The translations under genes and the position numbers were made by a program. Below the pieces are notes generated by a model. The model did no database searches. It worked only from the letters and a program-made list of their open reading frames with translations, and was not told where the DNA came from. This document shows, one piece after another, positions 12,232-24,624 of a DNA stretch of 64,000 nt. Positions within the stretch are counted from its first letter, which is position 1, and every line of letters starts with the position of its first letter. Origin of the DNA: Bryopsis sp. KO-2023 (taxonomy: Eukaryota > Chlorophyta > Ulvophyceae > Bryopsidales > Bryopsidaceae); the NCBI GenBank assembly GCA_030272585.1, contig BSYQ01000004.1, positions 186,001-250,000 of the forward strand, read 5' to 3'.

Positions 12232-15200
12232 ATGGAGGATATTAAAAAAATGCGGCTGCAAGTCACCATGAGGCTTCGGCCGACTGCTGAAACGGGAATA
12301 GTGTCCACTGAAAAGCGCATTCTCACCATCAAGGACCCCAGCAAAGGTCACAACAGTGAATTTGTTTTCGACAACGTGTTCAACAGCGAGGCGAGCCAGG
12401 ATCGCGTTTTCACTCATGTCGGGGCGCCTCTGGTGGAAAATGTGCTGCAAGGGTACAATGCCTGCTGCTTTGCGTACGGACAAACCGGCAGTGGGAAGAC
12501 CTACAGCATGTTTGGGAAAGAATCGGGGGAATGGGGACTTCGAGGGCTAATACCTCGAGTGGCGGAGAGTTTGTTCAAAGGGGCGACATCTTTGGTCGAG
12601 GGGGGACAAGCCCGATTCTCTTTCTTTGTTTCGTTCCTCGAAATCTACTTGGAGCATGTGCGGGATTTGGGGAAAGCGTCAAAAGCCTTGCTACCGGCAT
12701 CGCGAACGAAGCCAGGGATTTCGCGCAGCCGCCCAAGCAGTGCAAACGAGGGAGCTTGGGACTACACAAAGGAGAGTCTTGACATTCTTGAGGACACAGA
12801 CGGAACGACTTTCGTTAAGGATCTGACGTATATTGAGGTACAGAGTCCACCTCCGTTCGACCAATCTAGCGAGCCGCCAGGTCTCTGAAATCGTTGGCGT
12901 GAATCTGTCCAGGTTAAGACTGTGGAGGATATTCTCACAGTCCTGAAAGCGGGCTATTCTTTGAGGCAAACGGCAAGCACAGGGCAAAACGATGTGTCGT
13001 CCAGATCTCACACAGTGTTCACCATCACCACAGTTCAATTCCCTCGGGAAGGTATTCCCGGACAACCTAAGACTGGTCGCCTGAATATGGTAGATTTGGC
13101 TGGATCCGAACGGCTGAAGAAGAGCCACTCTTCTGAAATGAGGTACTTGAGATGAGTTCAGCTATTTCTGGAGATAAGAATTAAGACTCTTGAGCATTAG
13201 GTGAAAAGTGATTTGGGTACAGGTTGCAGGAGGCCAAAGCAATCAACACTAGCTTGACGGCTCTGGGGAAGGTTGTTATGAACCTCAGCCAGGAGGGAGA
13301 CAGAGGCCACGTGCCATATCGAGACTCGAAGCTGACCAGGATTCTGAAAGAGAGTTTGAATGGAAACTCTTACACGACTCTTTTGGCGAACCTCAACCCC
13401 ACTGCAGACAATTTTGAGGAGTGCTTCAACACCCTGCAATTTGCTCTGAGATGTTCATCAATCTCCACAGTTCCCCACGTGAACATTTTGGTATGCAGCA
13501 CAGCAAGCAAGCAACAAAGACTGCTATCTTTAAATTTCTTAAGCCAGTCTTGAGGATGCTCCTTTCAATACGCCAGACTGCAGGCACGGCCCAGGACAAA
13601 ATGATTGAGCAACTGACGCACAGGGTTGCACAATTGACGGAAGAGGTGGAATGCATTCATGTCCACTATCAGAAGCTTATTGAGGAAATAGCAGGACCAG
13701 GATACACAGTTGATATGGGCCCTCTCGAAAGAGGTAAATATTCTCAAGAATTTGTGGGTTTCAGACTATGCTGGTATTTCTGTTGTTTCTTCTGGTCTCT
13801 GTTGAAACGTTTTGCCGTGTTGTGTTGTGACAGGGATGTCTGCGGTACTAGATGATATGTTGGCTCTAGATACTGAGACTGATGAGCAAAGGACTGATGA
13901 AGGAAGATCGCCATCCCACGCGAGACCACCGTCGTCTACTTCCAGTGCAAGGCGAAGCAGAAAATCAGGTTCTATGGCTGGCATTCAAAAGGTGACACTG
14001 GCTGCTGCAGTTTTTTGAAACGAATTTGTTGGTTCCACGTGTTTGAAGATCGAGACTGAAGGGGGAAATATTGCACTGACTCTAGGTGGAGCAGGAGAAA
14101 CGATTCTTAGACCAACAGTTGAAGATAGAGAAGAGACAGCATGCCGACTGTGAAATGAAGCTGAAGAGGACCAGACAAGATCTGAACGACCTGAAGTCGA
14201 GGATGTTGAGAGCTGAACAAGACCACAGGGATGAGTCTCGAAGAAATCGTCAGAAAATGAAGGAAATGCAAGAAAGATTTTCGGATGAGACCCAAAATCT
14301 GAAATACAAGGTACTGCCTGGTCCTTTGCAATGTTCGTTTTGAAATTGCAGACAGTGGCTCTAGGAGGCTCACGTTTGGCTTCACTAGATCGAAGACGAG
14401 CACACAAATGCTGAAAGCGAAAAGGGCAGATTGACTGGAGCCAATGATACTCTGAGATGCCAGTTGAACGATCTTGCAAGCTCCATTGAGAATATGGTAA
14501 ACAAAAGATCGCGAGAAGCCGAGGTGGCTGAAGAGAAGGCCAGAAAACAGAAGAGAGAATTTGAATCCAGATACAAGGTGCCTATACTTGGACGCCGTAG
14601 GTGCGCTATGACAACGGTCACGTGCTTGAACACTAAATTGAAAAGCTTCGTTTGGGGGAGAACCTCAGCTTCCTTATGCACCCCTTAGCCCACAAACCAG
14701 AAAGTGCCAAAATTTGGCTTGGTTTTTCTCCAGATGATGACGGAACTTGTCGAAGAGCAAACCGTGAAGGATCTGGAAATCGCACGTCGAGAAAGCGCTC
14801 AGTTACTCAAAAGAAAAGAGGGTGAAATTAAGAATCTTCGTTTGGAGATGGAGGTCCTGCAAGACAAGAGCACCACCCAAGTTTGCGAGCTCACTGAAGA
14901 CGTTCAGTATTTGATGGAATACAATGAGAAGCTCTGGCACATCTTCCGACACATCCAAACTCATCAATATCCAGTTCAGGTGGCTAAGGGAATGAAGTCT
15001 CTCAAGATCCCCCCGAAAGATAAACCTGAGGACCCTGCCCTAACTCCAAGAATTCGAAATATCAAAAAAACTGTCCAAAAGGCACAAGCATTTCTTTCAG
15101 CGCTGGAAATCGAGCCCCAGGTGTCATTGCCCATCGATGTAGCAGCAGTAATCGAGCTGAGCAGTAAACATGGTTCCAGCAAGAAGGGGACAACCATCAG

Positions 15201-15994
15201 TGAGGGCGACTCCAGGTCTTCCAAAAGCTTCCACACTGAATATCAAGAGAGACCTGAAACGATACTGGAGGATACTCGAAGTGAACCACCTGAAGAGACC
15301 GGTAATTATCTGGGGGTACAAGATGCGCAAGAAACGATCGTATTCGACAGTCTTACCACCTGTGTTTTGTCTAGACGCTGAAATATCAACAGCCGCTCTC
15401 GAAGAGGAAGTGGAACATCTCAAATCCATAATTAAGGGCCTTCGCGAGCAGAAACCATTGGAAGTTGTTCGTGAACAAATTGAGAAGGAGGTGAAGGAAG
15501 AGCTGGAAAAACAAGTCATTTGTGAGCTTCAATCCCACGAAACGGTGCACTACATCAACAACCTAGAAGAAGAAATTTCAAGGTGAACGAACACCTCGTT
15601 GAACAGGAGATTTGAAGGGGGGGGGGCAAACATCGAAATTCAATTAATGGCGAAGGTGAACAACAGGTATCGTGAAGAGCTTCGAGAAGAGAGAAAGAAG
15701 AACCATGATTACATGGTTGCTCTACGATCGTCACAGAGGGTCGACAAGAGAACGGCAACTCGTCCAAAGCCGCGAGTAACTCGTCCCACAACGGCTGTTC
15801 ATTCTTCCAGGACTGAGTATTCAACCTCAAGACTTCTGGGATTGTCAACCAACCGTCCCCGGTCCGCTGGTAACTTGGTCAGTCAACCCTCTCTAACTTT
15901 ACAGAGGAGCGCCCTTGAGCTGAGCGATACTGCATCGTCATCTGGGCCAAGCACTGAGGAAGCAACTTGGGCATTTAGAAGGGGTCGTTTTTGA
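12232..15994 (+). CDS. Kinesin-like motor protein with long coiled-coil tail
   Basis: Ten exons: 12232-12837, 12913-13142, 13223-13490, 13595-13733, 13834-13991, 14086-14310, 14389-14577, 14734-15301, 15375-15582 and 15607-15994. They sum to 2979 nt (992 aa) with all phases closing. The N-terminal motor has the P-loop GQTGSGKTY (about residue 84), switch I NDVSSRSH, switch II DLAGSE and the RLQEAKAINTSLTALG helix. It ends near CSSISTVPHVN, where the neck begins. Between VRDL and TTFVKDL there is a polar insertion of about 40 residues where most kinesins have a short loop. The rest is heptad-rich Glu/Lys/Gln sequence with a Ser-rich basic stretch near residue 460 and a Ser/Arg-rich C terminus. 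The motor is N-terminal, so plus-end-directed movement is likely. I cannot place it in a numbered family. A ciliary role is possible given the lineage, but this is inference. Confidence 0.88.
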
Positions 15995-17284
15995 TTGTGT
16001 AGAGAACTCTCAGTTGTGAACAACTTGGGAGAGATTAGGTTAAAAGAGAGGGCGATTTTCGGCATGGATGCATTCTGAATGAGTATGTTCGGCGTGTGCT
16101 TTTCCTCAACACATCCAATCGATCACAGTATCCTACCCCTGCCACCAGTTGGATCGGACTGTGAAATTCCAGACCTGCCCCACTTACAATTCGTTCGCCC
16201 AACCAGCTGCATCTTTCTCCTAAAGCCTTCTTTTGCTTCTCTGACATGGCTGAACAGTTCTTTCATACACGAAGGAGTCGGCCGGTTTTTTTTTTCTGTT
16301 TGCATTTACTGCTGGTGAGCCTTTTGTGACCTTGCGCAGGTTGAAGGCGAATTTCATCAGATGTTTGTGTGTCCTCGTTATACCATGTTCATTTTTGACC
16401 GGTGTTATAACTGCTGAGGAAAGGGAAGGCAGATTTTGGGGGTCCTGAGTTGACAAAGGCTGGTGATAAAAAACTGCTGAGGAAAGGGAAGGCAGAGAGA
16501 GGTTTTTCCTGTGTGGAAAAACTTCAAGTTTCTTTCTCTCGACTGATGTCGATTAATTTCATAATTTGGGGTTGAAAATCAACCGAATCGCTTTTCCTTC
16601 ATTTTATTAATCTTCCCCAGGACGTTGAGGTCGAAAACTGAGCGACGAAACGCGCGTTGTGTGAGTGAGAAGAGGCCAGACCTCTGGCGAGACGTTTCTT
16701 TCTGAGTTCTGATGGTGAACTCCTTTCTGGCGGTCTTGTCGGGTTGCTGCTGTGAGGGCGTTCGACCGGTCGGTGCTGCTTGTTTCGTCGCGGCAGATCC
16801 TGTCGACGGTCCTGGTTCGACTGGGGCTTTCGTCAAGCGTTGAGGAGATCCAGGCGATTCGTTCCTCCTCAACAACCAATGGTGGAACCAGACTGAAGTT
16901 CGACGAAGCAACGAAATAGAATACACAAGGATTTTAAAGCGATTGGGCGACCTCGGGAAGAAGTGGGAAGAAATACAAACAAAAGAAGGATTGCACAAGC
17001 GCAAAGCATAGAGGGAGAAGCCACGGAGAAAGGGGGACCTCTGATGAACCACGTAGTTTACCGAGGAGCGCTGTTGACTGTGGGTTCATCGATTGATTGC
17101 GGGTTGGGAAGGAGTTACTAGGAGATAGGGTTTTTTTCGCTCTTTGCTTGTCGGAAGTTGTTTGTGGGGTCAGTGACGACGAAGAGATTTCCGAAGGGAA
17201 AGAAAACACGCACGGGGCTAATCGGCCAAAGTGGCGGGAGGCAAACGCGTGGAAGTGGGGTTGGGGCTGGAAGACTTGACGCGA
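15995..17284. other. Intergenic region between kinesin and magnesium transporter genes
   Basis: Holds the kinesin 3' UTR and the transporter's 5' region. It contains the direct repeat listed separately. A long minus-strand open frame at 16934-17902 overlaps the transporter's first exon and has no family resemblance, so I treat it as antisense noise. Confidence 0.4.
16409..16495 (+). repeat. 24-bp direct repeat pair
   Basis: The same 24 bases occur at 16409-16432 and 16472-16495, beginning 'aactgctgagg' and ending 'gaaggcag'. They are separated by 39 bases, giving a 63-bp period. The match is perfect, so this is a recent local duplication or a paired binding site. Confidence 0.75.
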
Positions 17285-20200
17285 ATGGGAAAATCCGAAA
17301 AAGAAAACGGGCGTGGCACGCTGCTGCGACCTGGAAGCCAGCCTCGACGAGCGAAGTATCCAGCCGGAGGTCTCGCTCACGAGAAAAAGTGGATTCGGTT
17401 GGATTCGCAAGGAAAGACCAGTGTTGTAGCTATGGACCGGCAAAAGCTGACGCAGAGACTGGGGGTTCAGTTGCGCGACCTGAGAATCTTGGACCCCAAA
17501 TTCTGCACGAGCTATCCCTCTGCGATTCTGTGCCGAGAGAATGCACTCGTGGTGAACCTGGAGCACATAAAAGCGATTCTCACCCCTTCGTACGTTCTTG
17601 TGATGAATCCGGACAAGGAGGGGGTCGTCCCTTTTATCAAGGATTTGGAAGACCGGCTGTGCTCCAAGGAAATCCAAAAGTGCCCGTCGGTGCCTGTGTT
17701 GTCGGACGCATCCGATAAGAAAATGACGTCCAAGATGGGCTGGTTGCACGGGAGCGGGGGATTTCAGCTTGGGAATCAATCCCAGTCTGAGCACGGGCCT
17801 CCCGGGCACTACGCGGCGAGCGCGGGGGAATTGAGCAGCGCGCCCGACACTGGGAAGGATTCTGAGAAGATTGGGAATGGAGGAGTTAGCGAGAGGTCGC
17901 ACTGGGAACAGGCCCTTCCCTTCGAACTCAAAGCTTTGGAAGTGTGCTTGGAGTCGGTGAGGACAAAAAAAAACTCCTCCAGAAAGTTACAATGAATTAT
18001 GGAAGTTTTTCTTTTGGAAAATCGGGGATTCCATCAGGAATTAAAAAAAAAAAGAAAGAAGAAAGTATTGCACACTTTTTGGAGTTGTTTACAATCTTGC
18101 CAAGCATCTTCATCTCTTGTATTTTTTGTTGATGAAATTCTGATTACCACCAGAAGTATTTTTTTTTTCTTGTTAACACTGTGGGGTGGATATTTTTTCG
18201 TGTACCATTTTTTGTTCTCCTGCGACATTCAATTGACAGTATTGTTTCGAAAAAAAATGGATCAGTGAAACTTTTTCGTTTTCCTAAGTCTTAACTTTGA
18301 ACTGTTAAGAATTGGGTGGCTGTTTTGGAGATTTCTTTTTCCAGTGGGATAGTTTTCAGTTATATTGTTTTAATTCTTGTCAAGATTTGTGCCACCCTGG
18401 ATGAGTTGACCACCGAGCTGGAGGCAACAGCGTTTCCAGCTTTGGATGCTCTCACACTAAGGGTACGATGTCTGGATGGTGTCTTTTCATTATCTAATCT
18501 GAGGTAATCAACCCTCCCCCCCGAAACACCTTTACAATATGGAATAAAGAAACCTCAGCAAACAAATCGACTTTTCTTTGCCTTCCCATCAGCACTGTTG
18601 TGGATGATTTAGGAAAAAAACAAAGTATAAAGTATAATGTATTAAAAAAAAAAAAAGTATGAAGTATCTTGTGGTTGCACATCATCATTGTTTTTCTTGT
18701 ATTTTTGCCTGGTCCAGGTCAACACGCACAATTTGCAGCGGGTCAGGTCAATAAAGAGCAAAATGGTCAGGCTCCAGACCAGGGTGGAGACGGTATGATA
18801 AATTCGATACCAGGATTTCCTGGGAATCCCTTAAAACATCTGACCATGATCTCACTAACTTTGTTTTTGTTTTTTTTGGGGGGGGCGTTATCTGTAATGG
18901 AACAGCTGGTTGCTTCAGTGGGGATGTGATGTTGGAGCGTTTAGTCCAGATACCTGTCGACGGAGGGTTGAAAAACGTATTCTTTTCTTCAGGTTCGGGA
19001 AGTGCTGGAAAAACTGCTGGACGATGATGGAGACATGCGTGCTATGAGTCTGACAGCCAAATGGTGTGCCCATCAAACAACAAAATGAAAAAAGAAAAAA
19101 CCAATCAAAATTGAATTTTCGTATCAAATAAGACACGGAATGTAAAAAAAATATGTGATAGACAAAGGAAGACACCATTTTTTTTGTCCTGTGTTTGCGC
19201 ATGGACATCTATGGAATAATCGTGTCCAAAGCAAGATGCCACCGGCTATGTTATATTTCTGCTGAAAAAAACCTGAAAAAACCTGGAAAAAAAATCTGAA
19301 AAAAAAACTGGAAAAAAAATCTGAAAAAAACTAAACTGAAGAAACCTGCTAAGATGTGGCTAGCTCCCCATCCCTCTAGTAGAGATAAACCTTAATTTGG
19401 AAATTTCAGGCAAAGCCAACGAACGAGTGTCTGCAAGGAGCCAGTGGCGCCGATGGTGGGGGACTCCGCTGAGGAGCAGCAAACCCCAGAGAAAGGCCCC
19501 ATCTCGTCGTCCTCTTCGGACTCCTCCAGCGATGTCGACGAAGAGGTTCAAGAGGTGGAAATGTTGTTGGAGGCTTACTTCATGCAGCTGGACAACACTC
19601 TGAACAGACTCCATACCCTGTGCAATTACACGGACGATACAGAGGATTTCGTTAACATTCAGCAAGATAAACATAGGAATCAGCTGCTTCAGGTATTCTT
19701 ATATTTTATTTTCTCGGTCAGCTTTGTATGTTCGGGAATCGACATGGATTACTCTTTCTTTTCCTAATCTTTTCCCCCCAGAAAAGAAGTAAAATGAATA
19801 GAAATAATATAATTATGTGTGAAAATGTCAGAGAAAAAAGTGTAGATACATGAACAACAATATATTTGAATATTAAATGCAAAAAAAAGAAAAGAAAAGA
19901 ATAAACATCAAGGTTAAAAAGAACCTGTGTATCAGCGAAAGAGTGAAAGCTGCGATAACAGAATAAGAGTTTTTCTGTGGTCAAGTCAGAAATGATTCTC
20001 AACGAACATCTATGAAGCAAAAATATCATGGATTGGTGTCGACACTAGTGATTGTTTTTGTTTTGTTTTTGGTTATTTGTAATGGTTTCCTGCTTGTCTG
20101 ACACAGCTGGAGCTGCTGATTACTGCGGGGACATTTGCTTTGTCTTTCATTGCGGTTATTACGGGGATTTTCGGGATGAACCTCAAAAATCATATGGAGG

Positions 20201-20550
20201 AGAATGGCAAGACATTCACTCTGGTGAGAAGGGTTCTGTGTAACAGGGCAAAATTTACTGTGAAGATGTACATTCCTGCTGATGCGCTTTTCGTTTTCGT
20301 CCCTTTGTTCGGAAAATTGATGTTGATTTTGTTTTCGGTGGTCGATTTTTTTATTTATTATTATTACTCATTTATTTATTTATTTTTCTATCGTCTGCGT
20401 GTTGATTTCTGTAGTCGACTGTTGGTATACCTTTTTCACTTTTCTGTTTTCTTTTTGAATAACAGGTCAGCACTTTGACATCGTCAGGAGCTGTGTGTGT
20501 TTTGATTCTATTGATTGCATTTTCCCGTTGGAAAGGATTGATGTTCAATT

Positions 20551-20552
<2 letters not shown>
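17285..20552 (+). CDS. MRS2/MGT (CorA-like) magnesium transporter
   Basis: Seven exons: 17285-17956, 18385-18462, 18718-18792, 18993-19063, 19410-19692, 20107-20223 and 20466-20552, giving 1383 nt (460 aa) with closed phases. The diagnostic GMN tripeptide sits in GIFGMNL at the end of the first of two C-terminal membrane segments. This motif forms the Mg2+ selectivity region of the pentameric CorA/MRS2 channel. The N-terminal domain has the MRS2 pattern [24 protein letters not shown] and ICATLDELT. Between LDDDGDM and the long stalk helix there is an acidic Ser-rich insert ([14 protein letters not shown]). The first in-frame ATG, 17285, is used; the frame is open further upstream only through non-ATG codons. 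Targeting is unclear: plant MRS2/MGT members sit in plasma, vacuolar, mitochondrial or plastid membranes. Confidence 0.85.
19262..19345 (+). repeat. Degenerate minisatellite CTG(G)-A(n) inside an intron
   Basis: About seven imperfect units of 'ctgaaaaaa', 'cctggaaaa' and similar follow each other in the intron before the acidic-insert exon of the magnesium transporter. Confidence 0.6.
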
Positions 20553-20583
<31 letters not shown>

Positions 20584-21604
20584 AAAAAAAGAAAAACAGG
20601 GAGAAGGAAAGAAAGGAACTGCTGCTTGCAGATTTTGAACATCACGTTTTTTTTTAGGAAAAGAGAAAAAAATAATAATAGTTCCAGATTTGCAATTCTC
20701 AATTCCTAGTGTGTGGGGGTGTGAAATATGAAAAAGGAAAAGTGCTATTTTTTGTTTTTTTTATTTTCTGTATTCCATGAGGAGGTGTTTTTTTTTTTAA
20801 GGAAAAAAAAATATCGAGAATGCTGTGGTTTCTAGTTTTGGGGAAAAAGAAGAGATTTAACTTGGGGAGCACTTTGAAAAAGTTTTTTTTTTCCTTCTTT
20901 TTTTGAAACTAACTGAAGGGGATATCGGGACTCCCTTTTTAAGAAGCAAAAAAAAAAAAAAAAAAAAAAATAAAGAAAGAAAGAAGTGTTTTGGTTAAAA
21001 AAAAGGAGAAGTTGGAAGATCAAGTGTTGTTATTTAGTGTCCTTTTTTTTCTTCTGCTTACTTGTCTGTTTGGTGTTGGTAGGTTGAAAGGTGGTGGTGA
21101 GGTAAAAAAAAAAAAAAATAGTAAGAGAGAGAAAGGAAAGGATTTGGAATTGGGGGGAGGGTGTTTGGACATCAGAAATCAAAGGATTGAAAAAAAAAGA
21201 GAGAAGAAATACTAGCACTAGAATTCTGCTTTGATTTTCTTACGTCCTACCTCTCTATTCTCGTATTCAACAATGCTTGTTTTACAATTTTTTATGTGGG
21301 AAGGGTGTTTCCAAAAAATCAAGCAAAAAAAAAAAAACACCCAAGCCCACAGGCGGAAATGCTACTTTCGAGAAGGGTGCTATGCTGCATTTATACCTGT
21401 GATGATTTGACATTTCTTTTTTTTTCTTTTCCATCACAAAGAAGTTGGAGAGAGTTCTTTGTCATCCTGGTAGGCACAACATTAGAATCACTAAAAAAGT
21501 GACAAAAGAGGGGAGGGGAGAACTTCAGCAAGAAAAGACTTCACCAAGTCAGCAATCTTTCAGTTTCCACTGATCCAGCAGAGCTAATTTAAAATTTCCT
21601 CAGA
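20553..21604. other. Homopolymer-rich intergenic region
   Basis: Contains a C10-A25 run (20556-20590), an A23 run (20948-20970), another A-run near 21105-21118 and many T tracts. It should hold the transporter 3' UTR and possibly the 5' exon(s) of the AP2 gene, but nothing coding can be defended. Confidence 0.5.
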
Positions 21605-23598
21605 TCACGGATGATTCACCAGTTTTCCGTACTTTCGATCTGGGGGATTCGACCCAGCGGAAAGACGCCGGAGGTAGGCTCCTTGCTCACTCTGGAAATT
21701 GGACACTGTTCTAACTGTTGCACTGCTCCTCCAACTGTTGGGGTCTCGTTCTTTCCATCCAGTCCGACATGGTGCTTGAGTGCAACACCGAAATCGGTCA
21801 TGCCAACTGTTGGCGCCACCACAAATCACAGAAGTCGTCAACCTCCCCCCCAAGTGCGCCGCCTTTGTGAATAGCATCCGTGGAGAGCCTTCATTGCACG
21901 AAAAGACGTCACGCTGGAACGCCTGGACACGCTGCAAGATGGGTGTTGGCTCGACGGCCTGCGAACGGTCAGCGCCAAGGCAATCGCACAGAATGGCGAA
22001 CCACCCCCAGTTATACTCGGTGAAAATGAGGGGCGTCGAAAATCCAGAAAACTGAATAAGAAAGGACGCAGGTAAAACAGTTTTTCCGTTGGAGTATCAA
22101 CGACATTTTTTTCTTTTTTTTTCGTGAGAATATTCCACTTCGGATAGGAAACCTTTTTTTCTTAACTTTCTTCTTCTTCTTTTTTTTTTCAGTTCCAAAC
22201 ATTTCAACTCATTTGAAGTCAAGACAGTTAGTTGCTTGTTCACCTCCACCTCCAGACTTCCACGGAGTTCAAAAAATAGATTTCTCCTTCAACCTGAGCA
22301 TTGCTTTTTGTGGTTTTGAACAGCACTGCAAATGGAAAATCTCTGGAGCCGATGGAATATCATGGAGTGACTAGATCCCGAGAACGATTCAAAGCAAAAA
22401 TCAACGTGGCTGGAGATAATTATTACGTTGGATTTCGTGCGACAGCCTTGGAAGCAGCTAAAGCTTATGATATTGCGGTGATTGGATTCAATGTATGGCA
22501 GAGCAGCTGGAGCGGGCTGTCTAAACTGAATTTTCCGCCAAACAGTTTCACCAAAGAGGAAATTGAGAAAGTGAAGCAAGATCTGAAAGACAGGTATTGT
22601 ACGGCCAATTCCATTGTATTCATGCAATTAAAAAGAAAAATAGTTCAAAAATTTGTTTTCGACATAATATGGCCGGCTCCAAGCTGGACTCTGAGTCAGC
22701 CAGGCCATATCTCTGAAGGTTTGACTAATCCAATTTCCAAATGTATTTTTTTTCAAATAACTACATTTGGAAATTGTAGTTATTTGAACAAATGTTTCTA
22801 CCCCATCTATCTTTCTGTACAGGTCACTTTTTTTCTTTTCTTCTTTCTCATACTCTGGAGTGCTGTACCCCTCATTCAACCCTTCAATTTTGTTTCTTTG
22901 AAATCGCATGGGGCTTTTCCAGGTATCTTGATGACCTGCCAGCCTGGTATTTCGGAGCATACATTTCAGACACTGGGTTTGGTGCTTTCTTGGATATGGA
23001 GCTTGAAATATTGCATCTGGGGACATTCCCCACCGTAGAGGCAGCTGCCCGAGCCAGAGATCTTGCAGGCCTTGCCAACGGGAAATGGAAGCAAGGTGAC
23101 CTCATCATGAATTTCCCCGATGCGGAGTATGAGCAAGGAGAGTTGGATGTTTGGAAGGATTGGCTGATGAGACGTGGGGAAAAAAGGGGGCTGGAGCGAC
23201 TACCCGAAGGTTTGCCAAACAACAGGAATTCGTATTGGTCTGTGAGGGCGCTGGTAAACCAGTGTTTTCTGCCTAAGCTGAAAGTTGAAACGGAGGAGGA
23301 GGAGTTGTCTATCGTACCAACCCGGATGCCAGCAGAAATTTCGGACAGTGAAAATGATGGGATCGATGAAGGTGGGGCGGGCAGAGGCGATAAGAATTCG
23401 TCAGGAAGTGGGAGTGCAGATTTGATGAGAAGGAGAGGCCGAAAACGGAAAGTCAAAGTCATAAAGGAGGGAAAGGATTTGTTTGGTGAGGTGGTGGAGG
23501 GTTTATCTGGTGGTATGGTGGAGGAGGTCCAGCAAGGCCAAAAGAATGTTGATGGCACTGGGAATAATTCGGTTGTTAGGGGGGATGGCGGATGTTAA
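21605..23598 (+). CDS. AP2-domain protein with two AP2 modules (5' end unresolved)
   Basis: The core is secure. An exon ending at 22071 (phase 2) joins 22324-22593, then 22923-23598, which ends in a stop. The join gives a basic stretch (GRRKSRKLNKKGR) running into AP2 module 1: EYHGVTRSRERFKAKI, then YYVGFRATALEAAKAYDIAV and LNFP. A second, more divergent module follows: WYFGAYISDTGFGAFLD, then LGTFPTVEAAARARDLAGL and MNFP. The C-terminal 150 residues are acidic, then basic (RRRGRKRKVKVIK, a possible nuclear signal). Double AP2 modules are typical of plant AP2-type DNA-binding factors and of related algal proteins. Upstream, an exon at 21605-21673 (reading DDSPVFRTFDLGD) follows a good acceptor, but its link to the 21.87-22.07 kb exon and the start codon are not resolved. 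Module 2 may not bind DNA. Confidence 0.68.
22732..22788. repeat. Nested, mutually exclusive inverted repeats in an AP2-gene intron
   Basis: Two perfect 14-bp stems overlap. 22732-22745 pairs with 22762-22775, and 22752-22765 pairs with 22775-22788. The second stem's arms are TTCAAATAACTACA and its complement, with a 9-base loop. Because the segment 22762-22765 is shared, only one hairpin can form at a time. Confidence 0.7.
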
Positions 23599-24624
23599 CA
23601 TTCCTCCCCGTGATTCGTGGGGAGCTCAATTTGTTTCTTTATTTTTGTTCTTTTTTGGGGAGGAGGGGCAGGTCTTTGGTCGGAAGAACCGAATGCACTC
23701 TCTCACACGTTGTAATCTTATCGCCAATCGGTCAATCAAATGGTCGAGTGTGAACGGAGGGTGGCATGAAATATCATAGATCGGTGGGCATCGAAGTTGT
23801 CGACAGACCATGTGTCTGTCGGAAGACTCACATTTGACAAATGGTAAGAAAATTGAATGAGGCGGGAAGACTGACAGTTGGCAAGTGGTAAGAAAACTGA
23901 ATTAGGCAGGATGCCAATGAGACAAGCATAGATCCAAGCTGCTGAGACACAATAAGTTGAATGTGTCAAACCGAATGCAGAGATGCATGGATATACATAC
24001 ACAAACAAGATTGGATTGTTGGATATAACTGTTGAGTTGGACAACGATAACAAGACCTGACTGGACAATCATCCCCTCGGCTTCCCAATTTGAATGAACA
24101 GTTAATGTACTGTTGATGTATAGTTGATGAACAGTTGAGAAGTTGATGATGGGAGTGACATCATCTGGTTTCCCTGTGTGAGAACAGGTTGAATTTCCTC
24201 GGGGAGGAGTGCGGTTTGGGTTTGATTCCAGAATATCCTCGTGGGGTGCCTCGTGGGGTGGCCCGTGGTCTGCTGGGTCGAGTGCAAAGCACGGAAAAGT
24301 TGAGATTGTTTGGAGGTTGTCGCCATGTTCGACACGTCAAGGGTGGCGACGGCCTTTTCCAGCACGTGCCCATCTTTTCGCTTTTGGCGGCGGATCGTTG
24401 ACCAATGGGAGCATCCGTCGCTTTTCAACCGACACCCCCTGCGCGCTTTACGCTTGCGTCATACGACGTAATTTCTTTCCGCTCGTCACAAAGCCCCATC
24501 TCGCTACACGAATCGCCACTCTCTCCGCTTATCCTTCAGCCGGTAGCCGTGGTCGTTGGAGCATCGCTACGCTTTCCGTTTTGTTTTGTCGCCCATTCCT
24601 TTGAGCATACTTTCGAAGCGCAGT
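23599..24624. other. Intergenic region upstream of transketolase
   Basis: Holds the AP2 gene 3' UTR and the transketolase promoter and 5' UTR. From about 24400 the sequence becomes C-rich and resembles the leader of a highly expressed gene. An imperfect tandem repeat is listed separately. No gene is visible. Confidence 0.4.
23829..23917 (+). repeat. Imperfect tandem duplication of about 45 bp
   Basis: Two adjacent units share the pattern 'ttgacaaatggtaagaaaa' / 'ttggcaagtggtaagaaaa', followed by 'ctgaattaggc'-like sequence, with a handful of substitutions. Confidence 0.5.

Noticed and set aside
16934-17902. 322-codon minus-strand open frame
   Set aside because: It lies antisense over the first exon of the magnesium transporter, has no domain, and its Arg/Pro/Leu composition is what a shadow frame gives.
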